Below are positions 33,456 to 42,806 of a DNA stretch of 64,000 nucleotides, in pieces. Each line of letters starts with the position of its first letter. The stretch's first letter is position 1. The position numbers were made by a program, and so were the translations under genes. Source of the stretch: CAZCQP01 sp964500895 (lineage in GTDB: Bacteria; Bacillota; Clostridia; Lachnospirales; JAISER01); contig CAZCQP010000008.1 in NCBI GenBank assembly GCA_964500895.1, forward strand, positions 9,292 to 73,291. The letters run 5' to 3'. The notes beneath the pieces are model-generated. The model ran no database searches. It saw nothing but the letters and a program-made list of their open reading frames with translations, and was not told the DNA's origin.

Positions 33456-33755
33456 TTACATGCCTTGGAAGATTTCAATTTCTTTGCTGGCTTCAGTAAG
33501 CTTCACAATGGCTTTCTTCCGGCTTGCTGTCATACCAGCTGCTCTGCCTCTTCTTTTCATCTTGCCAACGCAGTTCATGGTGTTCACTTTAGCCACTTTC
33601 ACGCCGTCGAACATTTTTTCAACTGCTTCTTTCACTTGAACCTTTGTAGCATCCGGATGTACGTAAAAGGCGTATTTTTTGTCGGCCATTTCGTTCATGG
33701 TTTTTTCAGTAACCACCGGCTTTAAAATAACATCGTAATATTTCAAATCTGCCAT
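33456..33755 (-). CDS. rplW: 50S ribosomal protein uL23
   Basis: 99 residues with the family start YYDVILKPVVTEKTMNEMAD and the RNA-binding VAKVNTMNCVGKMKRRGR loop. It is the docking site for trigger factor and SRP at the tunnel exit. Its ATG overlaps the rplD stop by one base. Confidence 0.96.
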   Translation of the reverse strand: MADLKYYDVILKPVVTEKTMNEMADKKYAFYVHPDATKVQVKEAVEKMFDGVKVAKVNTMNCVGKMKRRGRAAGMTASRKKAIVKLTEASKEIEIFQGM

Positions 33756-34375
33756 TATGCGTACACCTCCTGGATTTTATTCATGGCGTCCTTGGTGGTC
33801 ACCAGTGTGTCGTAGCGCAAAATGTCATATACGTTAATGGTGTTTACGGCTGCTGTTTTAATGGTTGGAATGTTTCTTGCAGATAAAATAACGTTTTTAT
33901 CGGAACCATCCAGAACGAACAGTGCTTTTTCAAGCTTCAGGTTGTTCACCACTTGTTGCATTGCTTTTGTTTTGATTTGATCCAGTTTTAATTCATCCAG
34001 CACGATGAGCCGGCTATCAGCCACTTTTGCGCTTAAAACGGATTTTAATGCAAGGCGTTTCACCTTTTTGTTCAGCTTAATGGAAAAATCTCTTGGCTTC
34101 GGTGCGAATACCACACCACCGCCGGTCCATTGTGGTGAACGGATGGAGCCTTGACGTGCCCGGCCTGTGCCTTTTTGCCGCCAGGGTTTTCTGCCGCCCC
34201 CACGTACCTCTGCACGGGTTTTGGCTGCTTTGGTGCCTTGTCTTTGATTTGCCAGATATTGTACAACGGCTGCGTGTACAGCATGTTCGTGTACTTCACA
34301 GCTGAAAATGTTGTCGTTTAATTCCATGGTGCCAACTTCTTGGCCAGACATATTGAATACAGAAACTGTTGCCAT
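33755..34375 (-). CDS. rplD: 50S ribosomal protein uL4
   Basis: 206 residues. It contains the extended loop AEVRGGGRKPWRQKGTGRAR that reaches into the exit tunnel. In E. coli L4 also represses its own S10 operon; the hairpin-rich leader here (35443-35697) would be the place for an equivalent control. The ATG at 34375 has AAAGGAGGAG upstream; a further ATG in front overlaps that site. Confidence 0.97.
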   Translation of the reverse strand: MATVSVFNMSGQEVGTMELNDNIFSCEVHEHAVHAAVVQYLANQRQGTKAAKTRAEVRGGGRKPWRQKGTGRARQGSIRSPQWTGGGVVFAPKPRDFSIKLNKKVKRLALKSVLSAKVADSRLIVLDELKLDQIKTKAMQQVVNNLKLEKALFVLDGSDKNVILSARNIPTIKTAAVNTINVYDILRYDTLVTTKDAMNKIQEVYA

Positions 34376-34403
34376 GCTTTCTCCTCCTTTCGTCAAGCGG
34401 TAT

Positions 34404-35033
34404 TTATGCTTTCACGCTTTCTTTCACCATCAGAACAGTGCCTTTTGGTCCGGGAACAGCCCCTTTAATTAACAGCACGTTCTTTTCGGCATCAGCACGA
34501 ACGATTTCTAAGTTTTGAATGGTTACGTTTTCAGCGCCCATGTGCCCAGGCATTGGTTTGTTTTTCTTAACCTTACCGGGGGTGGTACCGCTGGACAAAG
34601 AACCTAAACCTCTGTGGTATTTGGAACCGTGAGACATAGGACCTCTACTTTGGCCGTGTCTTTTAATGGCGCCTGCGAATCCTTTACCTTTGGATACGCC
34701 ACTCACGTCCACTTTGTCGCCGGCTGCAAAAATATCTGCTTTAATTTCTGCGCCCACTTCAAAGTCTGCGGTGTTTTCAAGGCGTAATTCTTTCAGCACA
34801 CGGGTTGCTTCTACACCGGCTTTTGCAAAATGGCCTTGTTCTGGTTTGTTAACCAGCTTTTCACGTACAGAGCCGAAACCGACCTGCAACGCTTCATAGC
34901 CGTCTTTTTCCATTGTCTTTTTCTGAACCACTACACAAGGGCCAGCTTCTAAAACAGTTACGGGAACAACTAAGCCGGTTTCCGTAAACACTTGGGTCAT
35001 GCCCAGTTTCTTACCTAAAATTGCTTTTTTCAC
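34404..35033 (-). CDS. rplC: 50S ribosomal protein uL3
   Basis: 209 residues from KKAILGKKLGMTQVFTETG, with the signature GFAGAIKRHGQSRGPMSHGS that reaches the peptidyl-transferase centre. It starts at GTG with AGGAGG seven bases upstream; 14 codons of open frame in front lack a ribosome site. It lies between rpsJ and rplD. Confidence 0.97.
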   Translation of the reverse strand: MKKAILGKKLGMTQVFTETGLVVPVTVLEAGPCVVVQKKTMEKDGYEALQVGFGSVREKLVNKPEQGHFAKAGVEATRVLKELRLENTADFEVGAEIKADIFAAGDKVDVSGVSKGKGFAGAIKRHGQSRGPMSHGSKYHRGLGSLSSGTTPGKVKKNKPMPGHMGAENVTIQNLEIVRADAEKNVLLIKGAVPGPKGTVLMVKESVKA

Positions 35034-35130
35034 CTTTGCACCTCCTAAGACTCTACAGCGGATTGCATTGTGCAATCATACTAGGCTTATACTGCATTTA
35101 TATAAACCCGTGCAAGCTGTGTTTGCTTCA

Positions 35131-35442
35131 TTACATTATTTTAAGGGTGATGTCCACGCCATCGGGCAAGTCTAGCCGGGTTAAGGCATCTACAGTTTTT
35201 GCCGTGGGCATCAGAATGTCTATAAGCCGTTTGTGCGTGCGCATTTCAAACTGCTCTCTGGAATCTTTGTACTTGTGTACAGCCCGTAAGATGGTGATAA
35301 CTTCCTTCTTTGTGGGAAGGGGGATAGGACCGGACACCTTTGCTCCTGTTTTTTTAGCTGTGTCGATAATTTGTAACACAGACTGATCAATAAGCTTATG
35401 GTCATACGCTTTCAGATTGATTCTAATCTTTTGGTTTGCCAT
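35131..35442 (-). CDS. rpsJ: 30S ribosomal protein uS10
   Basis: 103 residues with IRINLKAYDHKLIDQSVLQI and the signature VSGPIPLPTKKEVITILRAV. It is also the NusE partner of NusB in antitermination. It is the first gene of the superoperon, with AAGGAGG upstream and a long leader. Genes often seen further upstream (rpsL, rpsG, fusA, tuf) are absent; recQ lies there instead. Confidence 0.97.
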   Translation of the reverse strand: MANQKIRINLKAYDHKLIDQSVLQIIDTAKKTGAKVSGPIPLPTKKEVITILRAVHKYKDSREQFEMRTHKRLIDILMPTAKTVDALTRLDLPDGVDITLKIM

Positions 35443-35697
35443 AAAAAAAGTCGCCTCCTTTTCGCACTTTGACTACAGTACGACAAGTGGTGACTGCACA
35501 CCTATCCGGGTGTGTCCTGTGAAGGACTACGCCAAACAAAACCTTGCCTGTCTTGTTTTGCCCGATATATGGTAACAGTGACCTTGTCGCCCGAATTCGT
35601 GTACGGACATCGCTCCACGGAAATTACCCGCCAAAGACGGCAACCTTCCGCTTCTCAGCGTGAGCAGGGTATAATTTCCCTGCATAATGTCACAACG
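35443..35697 (-). promoter_or_regulatory. Structured leader of the S10 superoperon (candidate)
   Basis: About 255 untranslated bases between the promoter and rpsJ. On the transcribed strand several hairpins can be read: GCAGGG/CCCTGC around 35663-35682, CGCT/AGCG just after it, CAAAAC/GTTTTG around 35533-35561, and CACACC/GGTGTG around 35498-35517. No U-tract terminator is evident. Such a leader may mediate autogenous control by a ribosomal protein. I do not recognise it as a known RNA family. Confidence 0.5.
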
Positions 35698-35703
35698 CAT
35701 TGG

Positions 35704-35732
35704 ATTATAACACAGGAAATACGCCAACGCAA
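35704..35732 (-). promoter_or_regulatory. Main promoter of the S10-spc-alpha superoperon
   Basis: On the minus strand TTGCGT (35732-35727), a 17-base spacer ending in TGT, and a perfect TATAAT (35709-35704), i.e. an extended -10. It lies about 30 bases after the recQ stop. Confidence 0.8.
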
Positions 35733-35761
35733 GCCTTTTTTCAAACTTTTTTACAATTTTT

Positions 35762-37816
35762 TTATTCAATTAGACCAAGTTTTCTCAAACGGGAAGAAAT
35801 GGCCCCGCCTGTTCTTTGGTGTGCCTTTTTCATTTCTTCTAAAGATACTTCCCGGCTGAATGCATCTTTTAGCCGTTCATCCTCTTCCTCTGTCCATGGC
35901 TGATAGGCTTTGTACACCCCTTTTTTCAGCACTTCTTCCCGAAAGCTGGCAGATTTTGCTGTATATGCACTGACAGGGTTCCCCGTGTAGTCCGCAATGG
36001 CATCCATAAAGATTTTGCCATACTTTTCAAGCTTAGCCTTCCCTACGCCGGATATTTCCAGAAATGCTTCCGGTGTGTTTGGTTTTTGGCGGCACATGTC
36101 CATCAATGCCGCATCGGAAAAAATAACATAAGCAGGAACGCTACCTTCACTTGCCAGCCTACTTCTTACCTTTTTAAGCTGAGACAATAAACCGTCTGCC
36201 TCCAACACAGGATCAACCCGGCGCGCTTCTTTTTTCACCGGTGTTTCCGTAGGCGTTTTCATAAAAATTTGTTTTCTTTCCTTAATAATGGCGTTGGACT
36301 TAGGGGTTAGCTCTATCAGCGGCTTGTCTGCATCAGTTTGGTGCAAATAGCCGTTCTCTATAAGGAAGTCCACCACCTTATGAATTTTCTCCGGCGGCGT
36401 ATCTGCCATAATGCCAAAGGTGGATAGGGTGTTCAGCCCGTGCCGCTCTACCGCTTGAATATTTGCCCCACGCAAAACATCTATCAATAAGTTTTTCCCA
36501 AATCCAGGCATTTTTTGCAGCAACCGAAACACACAGGAAACAATTTTTTGGGCATCCACCGTAATGTCCACTGTTTCAAACCGTGTGTCGCAATTGCTGC
36601 AATAACCACAGTCTCTGGGGGCTTCTTCTCCAAAGTAGCGCAAAATGTACGCCCGCAAGCACTGGGCTGTGGCGCAGTACAGCGTCATTTTTTTCAGCCG
36701 CTGATATTCCCGTTCCTTTTGAACCAGCCGTTCTTCATGCGTTAGCTGGTCGTTTTCCTCCCCATTTTCAATGAAATAGCGGTTGGTGGAAACATCCTTC
36801 TTGGCGTACAACAGAACGCATTCCGCCGGGGAGCCGTCCCGCCCCGCTCTGCCCGCTTCCTGATAGTAGCTTTCCAAGTTTTTAGGCATGTTGTAATGCA
36901 CCACCAAAGACACGTTGGATTTGTCAATGCCCATGCCGAAGGCGTTTGTGGCCACCATCAACGTTTTACGGTCGAAAATAAAGTCATCCTGGTTGTTGTG
37001 TCGCTCCATTTCCGGCAAGCCCGCATGGTAACGGGTGGCGGCGTAACCCGCCGTTTCTAACAGCTGGCACACTTCCTCCACAGTCTTTCGTGTGGCGCAA
37101 TACACAATGCCGCTTTTGCCTTTGTTTTGCTCCAAAATGTCAATCAGCGCCCGAAACTTGTCTGCCGGGCGTTCCACCCTAAAATACAAATTGGGCCGGT
37201 CGAAGCCGGTCACCGTCACATAAGGGTCTTTCAAAGCCAGCAACCGAACCATGTCTTGCCGCACCATGCCCGTTGCTGTCGCCGTAAAAGCCCCCACCAC
37301 CGGCCGGGTGGGCAAGCTTTGAATGAACTTGCTTATTTTTAAGTAGCTGGGCCGAAAATCCTGCCCCCACTGGGATACACAATGGGCCTCGTCCACCGCC
37401 ACCATGGCAATGGCGGCATTTCTGGCAAAAGAAAGAAAGCCATCAGTTTCCAGCCGCTCCGGGGCCACATACAGAATTTTGTACCGTCCTTCCGCTGCCC
37501 GCTGCAACACCTTGCTATGCTGGCTGGGGGTTAAGGCACTGTTTAAGTACGCCCCGCTAATGCCCGCTTCCACCAAGGCAGCCACCTGGTCTTTCATTAA
37601 AGAGATAAGGGGGGAAATCACCAGGGTCATACCGGAAAAGGCCAGGGCAGGCAGTTGAAAACACACAGACTTCCCCGCCCCCGTGGGCATGATACCTAAA
37701 ACATCCCGCCCCGCAAGCAAAGGGCTCACCAAGCCTTCTTGCCCAGGCCTAAACGTTGAATGCCCAAAATAGGTTTTTAGTAGATGATAAATTTTCTCTT
37801 TGTCCTGTTGAATCAT
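35762..37816 (-). CDS. recQ: ATP-dependent DNA helicase RecQ
   Basis: 684 residues. The helicase core shows Walker A MPTGAGKS near 40 and DEAH (VDEAHCVSQWGQDFRPSY) near 139, then ATNAFGMGIDKSNV and EAGRAGRDGSPAEC. A zinc site (CGYCSNC) and winged helix follow, then an HRDC domain about 525-600. A final about 60 residues (PWTEEEDERLKDAFSREVS) look like an extra small helical DNA-binding module. It unwinds DNA at forks and breaks. The ATG at 37816 has AGGA seven bases upstream. It is the last gene after sbcC and sbcD, forming a DNA-repair cluster. Confidence 0.93.
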   Translation of the reverse strand: MIQQDKEKIYHLLKTYFGHSTFRPGQEGLVSPLLAGRDVLGIMPTGAGKSVCFQLPALAFSGMTLVISPLISLMKDQVAALVEAGISGAYLNSALTPSQHSKVLQRAAEGRYKILYVAPERLETDGFLSFARNAAIAMVAVDEAHCVSQWGQDFRPSYLKISKFIQSLPTRPVVGAFTATATGMVRQDMVRLLALKDPYVTVTGFDRPNLYFRVERPADKFRALIDILEQNKGKSGIVYCATRKTVEEVCQLLETAGYAATRYHAGLPEMERHNNQDDFIFDRKTLMVATNAFGMGIDKSNVSLVVHYNMPKNLESYYQEAGRAGRDGSPAECVLLYAKKDVSTNRYFIENGEENDQLTHEERLVQKEREYQRLKKMTLYCATAQCLRAYILRYFGEEAPRDCGYCSNCDTRFETVDITVDAQKIVSCVFRLLQKMPGFGKNLLIDVLRGANIQAVERHGLNTLSTFGIMADTPPEKIHKVVDFLIENGYLHQTDADKPLIELTPKSNAIIKERKQIFMKTPTETPVKKEARRVDPVLEADGLLSQLKKVRSRLASEGSVPAYVIFSDAALMDMCRQKPNTPEAFLEISGVGKAKLEKYGKIFMDAIADYTGNPVSAYTAKSASFREEVLKKGVYKAYQPWTEEEDERLKDAFSREVSLEEMKKAHQRTGGAISSRLRKLGLIE

Positions 37817-37828
37817 GGTCATTTCCTT

Positions 37829-40486
37829 TTAGACAGTGCATATTTTCAAGCAACTGCCCCCTTGCCCTTTCTGCACTTCAATTCTGGCTTCAATGTGGGT
37901 TTTTAAAGTGCCCACATGGGAAATGATGCCCACAAGCCCGTTGGTTTTCTTTACATCGGAAAGCACGGTCAGTGCGTCGGTGATGGAAGCCGGATCTAAG
38001 GAACCAAAGCCTTCGTCCACAAACATGGCATCCAGTGCAATGCCGCCGGATTGGGCTTGCACCACAGCCGACAAACCAATAGACAAACTTAAAGCCACCA
38101 AAAACTTTTCGCCCCCGGATAAACTGGTCACACTGCGCCGCTCACCCGTGCGGCTGTCATACACCGAAAGTTCCAACCCCGCCTTGCGCACGCCGCCTGT
38201 GGTTTCCAGTGTGCGAAACAGCCGGTACCGGCCGTTATGCACGTTTTCCAGCAACCTGTTGGCTTGGGCGGTCACCGCAGAGAGCATTACCCCCAGCACA
38301 TACCGTTGCAAGCCAATGCCGTTATCCCCCCGCAAATGCCGGGCAAACTGGGTGTTCATGCGGCATTCCTTGTCCGCCGCTTCATACGCTGCCATTTGCT
38401 TGCCTAAGGTTTGACACAAGACCGTCAAGTCCTCGGTTTCCTTGGCCAGCAACGCCTTTTTTGCAGCTAACTGCACATGGGTTTGCTCCAAGGCGATTGT
38501 GTTCGCTTTCGCTTCTTGAATGTTCGGCTTGCTTTTCCCCGCCACTTCCTCTCGCCACTGGGCCACATTCTTCACCAGCCGCTGCTGCTCTGTGGTGAAT
38601 TGCTGTATTTCCCGGGAAAGTTTTTCCTTTGCTTCTTCCGTCATCACATGGCCTAAAAAGATGTTGGTATCTGCAAAACCAGCGGCAGACAGTGCTTCTG
38701 TAAAAGCATTCTGCTGGGCTTCATGGTTTGTTTGGGCATGTGCCAGTTCTTGCTGGCTGTGCTTCACCGCTGCTTCTTTAGCCGCAAAATCCTTTTGGGC
38801 TTCCAATAGGGCCGCTTGCGCTTTTTCCTTGTTTTGCTCGTAAGCTGTAATTTTTGCCTTTTCTTCTATATAAGCCGCCTTTAAGTCTGATAAGGAGCAA
38901 ATGTTTTCTTCCATGCCTTCCCGCAAGCTTACCAGCTGGCTTTCCAGCTTTTCACGGGACAAACGCCGCTCTGTTAAGGCATCCTTCTGCTTTTCCAGCA
39001 AAGTCGCTGCTTTGTCCAGTGCCGCCGTCTTAGTCGCTAGCTTTTCCTTAATGCCCTCCAAGGCGGTTTTGGCTTCTTTTAGCCGCTTGCCCGTCACCAC
39101 TTCCTCCGGGGGCTTGGCGGGGGCTGGATGAGACAAACTGCCGCAAACCGGGCAAGGTTTCCCATCTTCCAGCTTGGACGCAAGAGAACCACTGATGTTG
39201 CCCATATAACTTTGCATCAGGTGGGTGTACTGTTCAAAAGCCGCCCCTTCCTGCTGGGCCAATGCCAATTTATCTGCGGAAAGTTTCTCCACCCCTTCGG
39301 CCTGGGCTAAAAAGGCTTGCTTTTCTTGTGCAAAGGCTTGTTTGATAGCGGCAAGTTCTTGGGTGGCCTGCTCCAGCTTCACCACAGCTTCCTTCATATT
39401 AGCCAGCCGAGAAAGCCGTACTTTACAGGTTTCCATTTCTTCCGCTTGCTTCAATACGTTATCCTGGACATCGGTTGCTTGCTTTAACTGCACCTGTGCC
39501 CCATGAAGGTTGTTTTCAGCAGCCCGACTCTGATTTTGCCGTTCGTCCAAAGCCTTTCTTGCCGCTTCAAACAGTTGGTAAACCGGCAAAACCGCAGATG
39601 CTTTGTCTGCCACCTCCAACTTTGCTTGTAACGCCGCAACTTCCTTTTCTTTTATGTTCAGCTTTTCTAAAGCGGCCGTTTCCTTGGCCAAATTTTCAAA
39701 CCTATCGTAGAGAATTTTGTCCTGTTCCAGCTTTTGTTTGGCCTCGGCCAACTTTTCAGCCACCGCCAAAATCTCCGCTTCCAGCTTGTGCAAATCTTGC
39801 TGCCGGTTGGACAACAACAGCTGTAGTTCCGCCAAACCAGCACAGCCTTTGTCCGCCAGTGTTTGCTTTATGCGTACCGCTTCTACATCCAGCTTCCGCC
39901 GCTGTTCATTCACCTGCTGGTTCAGCATTTCTGCTGCCTTTCCCCATTTGTCTGCCCCAAACAAGCTGACCAATATGGCTTCTTTCTCCGCAGACTTGGC
40001 CACCAACAACCGCTCAAACTGGCCTTGGGGCAAAATGATAACCTGCCTGAACTGGTCGTAAGTCAGCCCAATCAACACCTTCGCTTTGCCTTCCACGTCA
40101 TTGATTTTAGGGTTATCGAAAAAAGGTAGGAAAACCCCGTCCCCATCCCGATACAATACGTTTTGAGCCGTGGTTATGTTTTTTCTGCCCTGCTTCACCG
40201 TGCGGGTGAAACGGTACACTTTCCCCCGCAGTTCAAAGTCGAAGACAATCTCGGTAGGCAAGGCAGCCGGTGCAAACTGGCTTCTAAGCGCCCCGATGTC
40301 TCCCCGTGTTGCCCCGCTGGATTTACCGAACAGCGCAAAGGTGATGGCATCTAAAATGACGGTTTTTCCCGCCCCCGTTTCCCCGCATATTAAAAACAAC
40401 CCCGCTTTGGACAAGCCTGAAAAATCAATGTGCTGGGCGTCCACATAAGGGCCGAAAGCTTGCATGGTAAGGGATAACGGCTTCAT
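37829..40486 (-). CDS. sbcC: DNA repair ATPase SbcC (Rad50-like)
   Basis: 885 residues with SMC/Rad50 layout: N-terminal Walker A GETGAGKT near 36-43, long coiled coils, a zinc hook CPVCGS near residue 444, a second coiled coil, and the C-terminal ABC signature SLSGGEKFLVALSLS with Walker B MFVDEGFGSLD. With SbcD it forms the nuclease complex that opens hairpins and processes protein-blocked ends. This is relevant because the window carries several long palindromes. Its ATG overlaps the sbcD stop by four bases. Confidence 0.95.
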   Translation of the reverse strand: MKPLSLTMQAFGPYVDAQHIDFSGLSKAGLFLICGETGAGKTVILDAITFALFGKSSGATRGDIGALRSQFAPAALPTEIVFDFELRGKVYRFTRTVKQGRKNITTAQNVLYRDGDGVFLPFFDNPKINDVEGKAKVLIGLTYDQFRQVIILPQGQFERLLVAKSAEKEAILVSLFGADKWGKAAEMLNQQVNEQRRKLDVEAVRIKQTLADKGCAGLAELQLLLSNRQQDLHKLEAEILAVAEKLAEAKQKLEQDKILYDRFENLAKETAALEKLNIKEKEVAALQAKLEVADKASAVLPVYQLFEAARKALDERQNQSRAAENNLHGAQVQLKQATDVQDNVLKQAEEMETCKVRLSRLANMKEAVVKLEQATQELAAIKQAFAQEKQAFLAQAEGVEKLSADKLALAQQEGAAFEQYTHLMQSYMGNISGSLASKLEDGKPCPVCGSLSHPAPAKPPEEVVTGKRLKEAKTALEGIKEKLATKTAALDKAATLLEKQKDALTERRLSREKLESQLVSLREGMEENICSLSDLKAAYIEEKAKITAYEQNKEKAQAALLEAQKDFAAKEAAVKHSQQELAHAQTNHEAQQNAFTEALSAAGFADTNIFLGHVMTEEAKEKLSREIQQFTTEQQRLVKNVAQWREEVAGKSKPNIQEAKANTIALEQTHVQLAAKKALLAKETEDLTVLCQTLGKQMAAYEAADKECRMNTQFARHLRGDNGIGLQRYVLGVMLSAVTAQANRLLENVHNGRYRLFRTLETTGGVRKAGLELSVYDSRTGERRSVTSLSGGEKFLVALSLSIGLSAVVQAQSGGIALDAMFVDEGFGSLDPASITDALTVLSDVKKTNGLVGIISHVGTLKTHIEARIEVQKGQGGSCLKICTV

Positions 40487-41601
40487 GACACATCCCCTCC
40501 CGCCAGCACAGCGTCCATGGCCCCCAGAAATAAATCCATCTGCCCCGGTGCAGGAGAAACCTCCAACGTTTCCTGAAAAAACTTTTCCACCATCTGGGCC
40601 GGGGTTAACTGCTCAATGTCCGCTACCGTAAGGGTGATGCGTTCCTCCTCTGGCAAAGCGGTTTTGCCTGTCACAGCCAGCAAGTTCGGGTAAAAAGTTT
40701 TAAAGGCATGTAACGTATCCAAAGAAGCCGGGCAGTCTGTCAACTCTATTTTAATGTAGTCCGCACTAGGCGAAGCATCGTTAAACAATGATTCAAAGGG
40801 GCCTTTCAGCACACGGATAGGGTGCAAAGGCACAATAGGCACTTCCTGTACAGACATATCCGCTGTGTCAATGATGGTGGCACTTTTCTCTACCAAGGCT
40901 TCCCCCGCCGCATAAGGCAATGGTGACCCACTGTAACGGATGCATTGCCCTATATTTTGCGGCCGGTGCAAGTGCCCCAGCGCCACATAATCAAAGCCTT
41001 CAAAAACCGCCTGGGACACCATGGAAGCCGTGCCCAGCATGGCAGAACGGTCGCTATCGGAAAGGGCCGCCCCACTAACAAAGGCATGGGCCACCACTAT
41101 GTTTTTCCTTGTTTTGTCCATGCCCTCTCGTATGCGGTCACATAAACACAACATGGCCCTTTCGTAAGAAGGAATCACCGTTTCCGGAAACATGGCCCGC
41201 ACATCTTCAATGTTAAAGTATGGAATGGGATAAATGGCGCAGTCACCAATCACCACCGGGTTTATGTCTGCCGTCAGTTTGCCGGTAACATACAAGCCGG
41301 AAGCCTTCAATAATTCCCGGCAAGCAGCCAGCCGGGCAGCGCCGTCATGGTTACCCGCAATGAGAACCATGGGCACCCCCTTCTCCCCGCATATGGCCGT
41401 AACAGCGTCATTATACAAGGCGATGGCTTCGCTGTTGGCCACGCTGCTATCGAACACGTCCCCGGCCAACAGTACCCCTTCTATTTTTTCAGTTTCTATA
41501 ATATGTAACAGTTGCTTTATAAAATGCCGCTGGTCCTCAATGAGGGGTATGCCAAACAAAGACATCCCCAAATGCCAGTCGGACGTATGCAATATGCGCA
41601 T
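40483..41601 (-). CDS. sbcD: DNA exonuclease subunit SbcD (Mre11-like)
   Basis: 372 residues. The metallophosphoesterase motifs are in order: TSDWHLGM (about 6-13), GDVFDS near 48, GNHDGAARL near 83, then VVAHAF and the paired ALGHLHRPQ. A C-terminal capping domain of about 130 residues follows. It is the nuclease partner of SbcC and translationally coupled to it. It follows maf after 20 bases. Confidence 0.95.
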   Translation of the reverse strand: MRILHTSDWHLGMSLFGIPLIEDQRHFIKQLLHIIETEKIEGVLLAGDVFDSSVANSEAIALYNDAVTAICGEKGVPMVLIAGNHDGAARLAACRELLKASGLYVTGKLTADINPVVIGDCAIYPIPYFNIEDVRAMFPETVIPSYERAMLCLCDRIREGMDKTRKNIVVAHAFVSGAALSDSDRSAMLGTASMVSQAVFEGFDYVALGHLHRPQNIGQCIRYSGSPLPYAAGEALVEKSATIIDTADMSVQEVPIVPLHPIRVLKGPFESLFNDASPSADYIKIELTDCPASLDTLHAFKTFYPNLLAVTGKTALPEEERITLTVADIEQLTPAQMVEKFFQETLEVSPAPGQMDLFLGAMDAVLAGGDVS

Positions 41602-41621
41602 TTTTTCACCTTCGTTTAGTT

Positions 41622-42200
41622 CTAAATCGCTTGCAATGCTTTCAAAGCCCAGTAGACGGCGCTTAAAGGCAAACCCACCACCGTGTTGTAATCCCCTTCA
41701 ATGCGCTCCACCAATGTGGCTCCCAAACCTTGAATGGCATACGCCCCAGCTTTACCCATAGGTTCCCCGCTGGCCACATAAGCCTGTATGGCTTCCTGGC
41801 TTAAAGGATACATAGAGACAGCGGTACTGCTTACAAAAACCTGCTGGAAATGGGGTGTTTGGGTGGTATCAATGAGCGCAACACCTGTAAAGACTTGGTG
41901 GGCTTTTCCTTGTAATGCTGAAAGCATTTGCTCGGCGTCTGCCTCATCCACAGGCTTGCCAAAAATAACCCCATCCAGCGCCACCACTGTGTCCGCCCCA
42001 ATAACAACTGCCGGTTCGGCCAATGTTCTAGCCACGGCCTCTGCTTTTTGTACCGCTAACAAACGCACCGTTTCTTCCGGGCTTGTCCCCGGCGGTACAT
42101 TTTCTTCCACCCCGCTTTCCACCACTGTAAAAGAAACCCCTGCTTGCGTCAGCAACGCCTTCCTGCGTGGGGATTGAGATGCCAATATCATGTGTTTCAT
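41622..42200 (-). CDS. maf: Maf family nucleotide pyrophosphatase
   Basis: 192 residues. The N-terminal ILASQSPRRKALLTQAG and the central VVIGADTVVALDG give the Maf signature. Members hydrolyse dTTP, UTP or modified pyrimidine triphosphates and have been tied to septum control in Bacillus. It is cotranscribed with the DUF4321 gene upstream (14 bases) and sbcD downstream. Confidence 0.92.
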   Translation of the reverse strand: MKHMILASQSPRRKALLTQAGVSFTVVESGVEENVPPGTSPEETVRLLAVQKAEAVARTLAEPAVVIGADTVVALDGVIFGKPVDEADAEQMLSALQGKAHQVFTGVALIDTTQTPHFQQVFVSSTAVSMYPLSQEAIQAYVASGEPMGKAGAYAIQGLGATLVERIEGDYNTVVGLPLSAVYWALKALQAI

Positions 42201-42214
42201 AATCTGCCTCCAAA

Positions 42215-42481
42215 TTACAGCCGCCTGTAAAGGAATATTGCAGCGGCCATACCCATAATGCCTATGATGGTGAACTTAATGGCAAAGCCAAACTGAAGGG
42301 TTAATACGCCCAAGTCTAAACTAACCGGGCTGTTTAACCCAAAGCTATCCCCATAATTCAACCAGTTTAAGTACGGTGTCTTAGGAATCAGCTCTCCTAT
42401 AAGCCCGCCCACAACCAACCCGGCCAAAACAAATAAAATTAACAACCAAACACTTTTACCGCCGGTCCTTCCGCCATGCAT
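42215..42481 (-). CDS. DUF4321 family membrane protein
   Basis: About 88 residues with two hydrophobic helices, one near the N-terminus (VWLLILFVLAGLVVGGLIGE) and one at the C-terminus (FTIIGIMGMAAAIFLYRR), separated by an extracytoplasmic loop that holds LIPKTPYLNW. It matches the DUF4321 family regularly found just before maf in Clostridia. The function is unknown. The ATG at 42481 has AGGGG nine bases upstream; in-frame ATGs at 42490 and 42502 are alternatives. An extended -10 promoter lies at 42520-42528. Confidence 0.78.
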   Translation of the reverse strand: MHGGRTGGKSVWLLILFVLAGLVVGGLIGELIPKTPYLNWLNYGDSFGLNSPVSLDLGVLTLQFGFAIKFTIIGIMGMAAAIFLYRRL

Positions 42482-42519
42482 CTGTTCCATCCCCTTCGTC
42501 ATGTCTATTCATTGGCCAT

Positions 42520-42528
42520 AGTATAACA
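42520..42528 (-). promoter_or_regulatory. Extended -10 promoter of the DUF4321-maf-sbcDC-recQ run
   Basis: On the minus strand TGT followed by TATACT (42525-42520) forms an extended -10. No good -35 is seen 17 bases upstream. Confidence 0.4.
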
Positions 42529-42572
42529 CAAACCTTCCCTTTGGCATATATTAAATTTACGGGGGTGTTCAT

Positions 42573-42791
42573 ATGTGGCTTGAGGCATTTGTATTTTGTT
42601 GGCTTGTTGGGGCCCTGTCCTTATTTTTAAAAGGCCTGGACATTGTAGAGGATAAGTATTGGGCCGTTATTGTTTTTGGCATTGCTTTTTTGCTGGCGCT
42701 GGCCTACTGGGGCGAAAACTTGCAGGCGGTCATTACCACAGGACTTTTGGCAGGTGTTACGGTGAATGTATTGGAGCTATTTGTAAAATAA
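42573..42791 (+). CDS. Small two- or three-helix membrane protein (72 aa)
   Basis: A 72-residue, mostly hydrophobic protein: helix 1 about residues 3-20, helix 2 about 29-45 (YWAVIVFGIAFLLALAYW), helix 3 about 51-70. I do not recognise a family. A GGGGGTG ribosome site precedes the ATG. Its stop is followed after about 15 bases by a palindromic repeat and 210 bases later by a good terminator, as if the repeat had been inserted between gene and terminator. Confidence 0.55.
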   Translation: MWLEAFVFCWLVGALSLFLKGLDIVEDKYWAVIVFGIAFLLALAYWGENLQAVITTGLLAGVTVNVLELFVK

Positions 42792-42806
42792 TACCGACCA
42801 CTAGTG

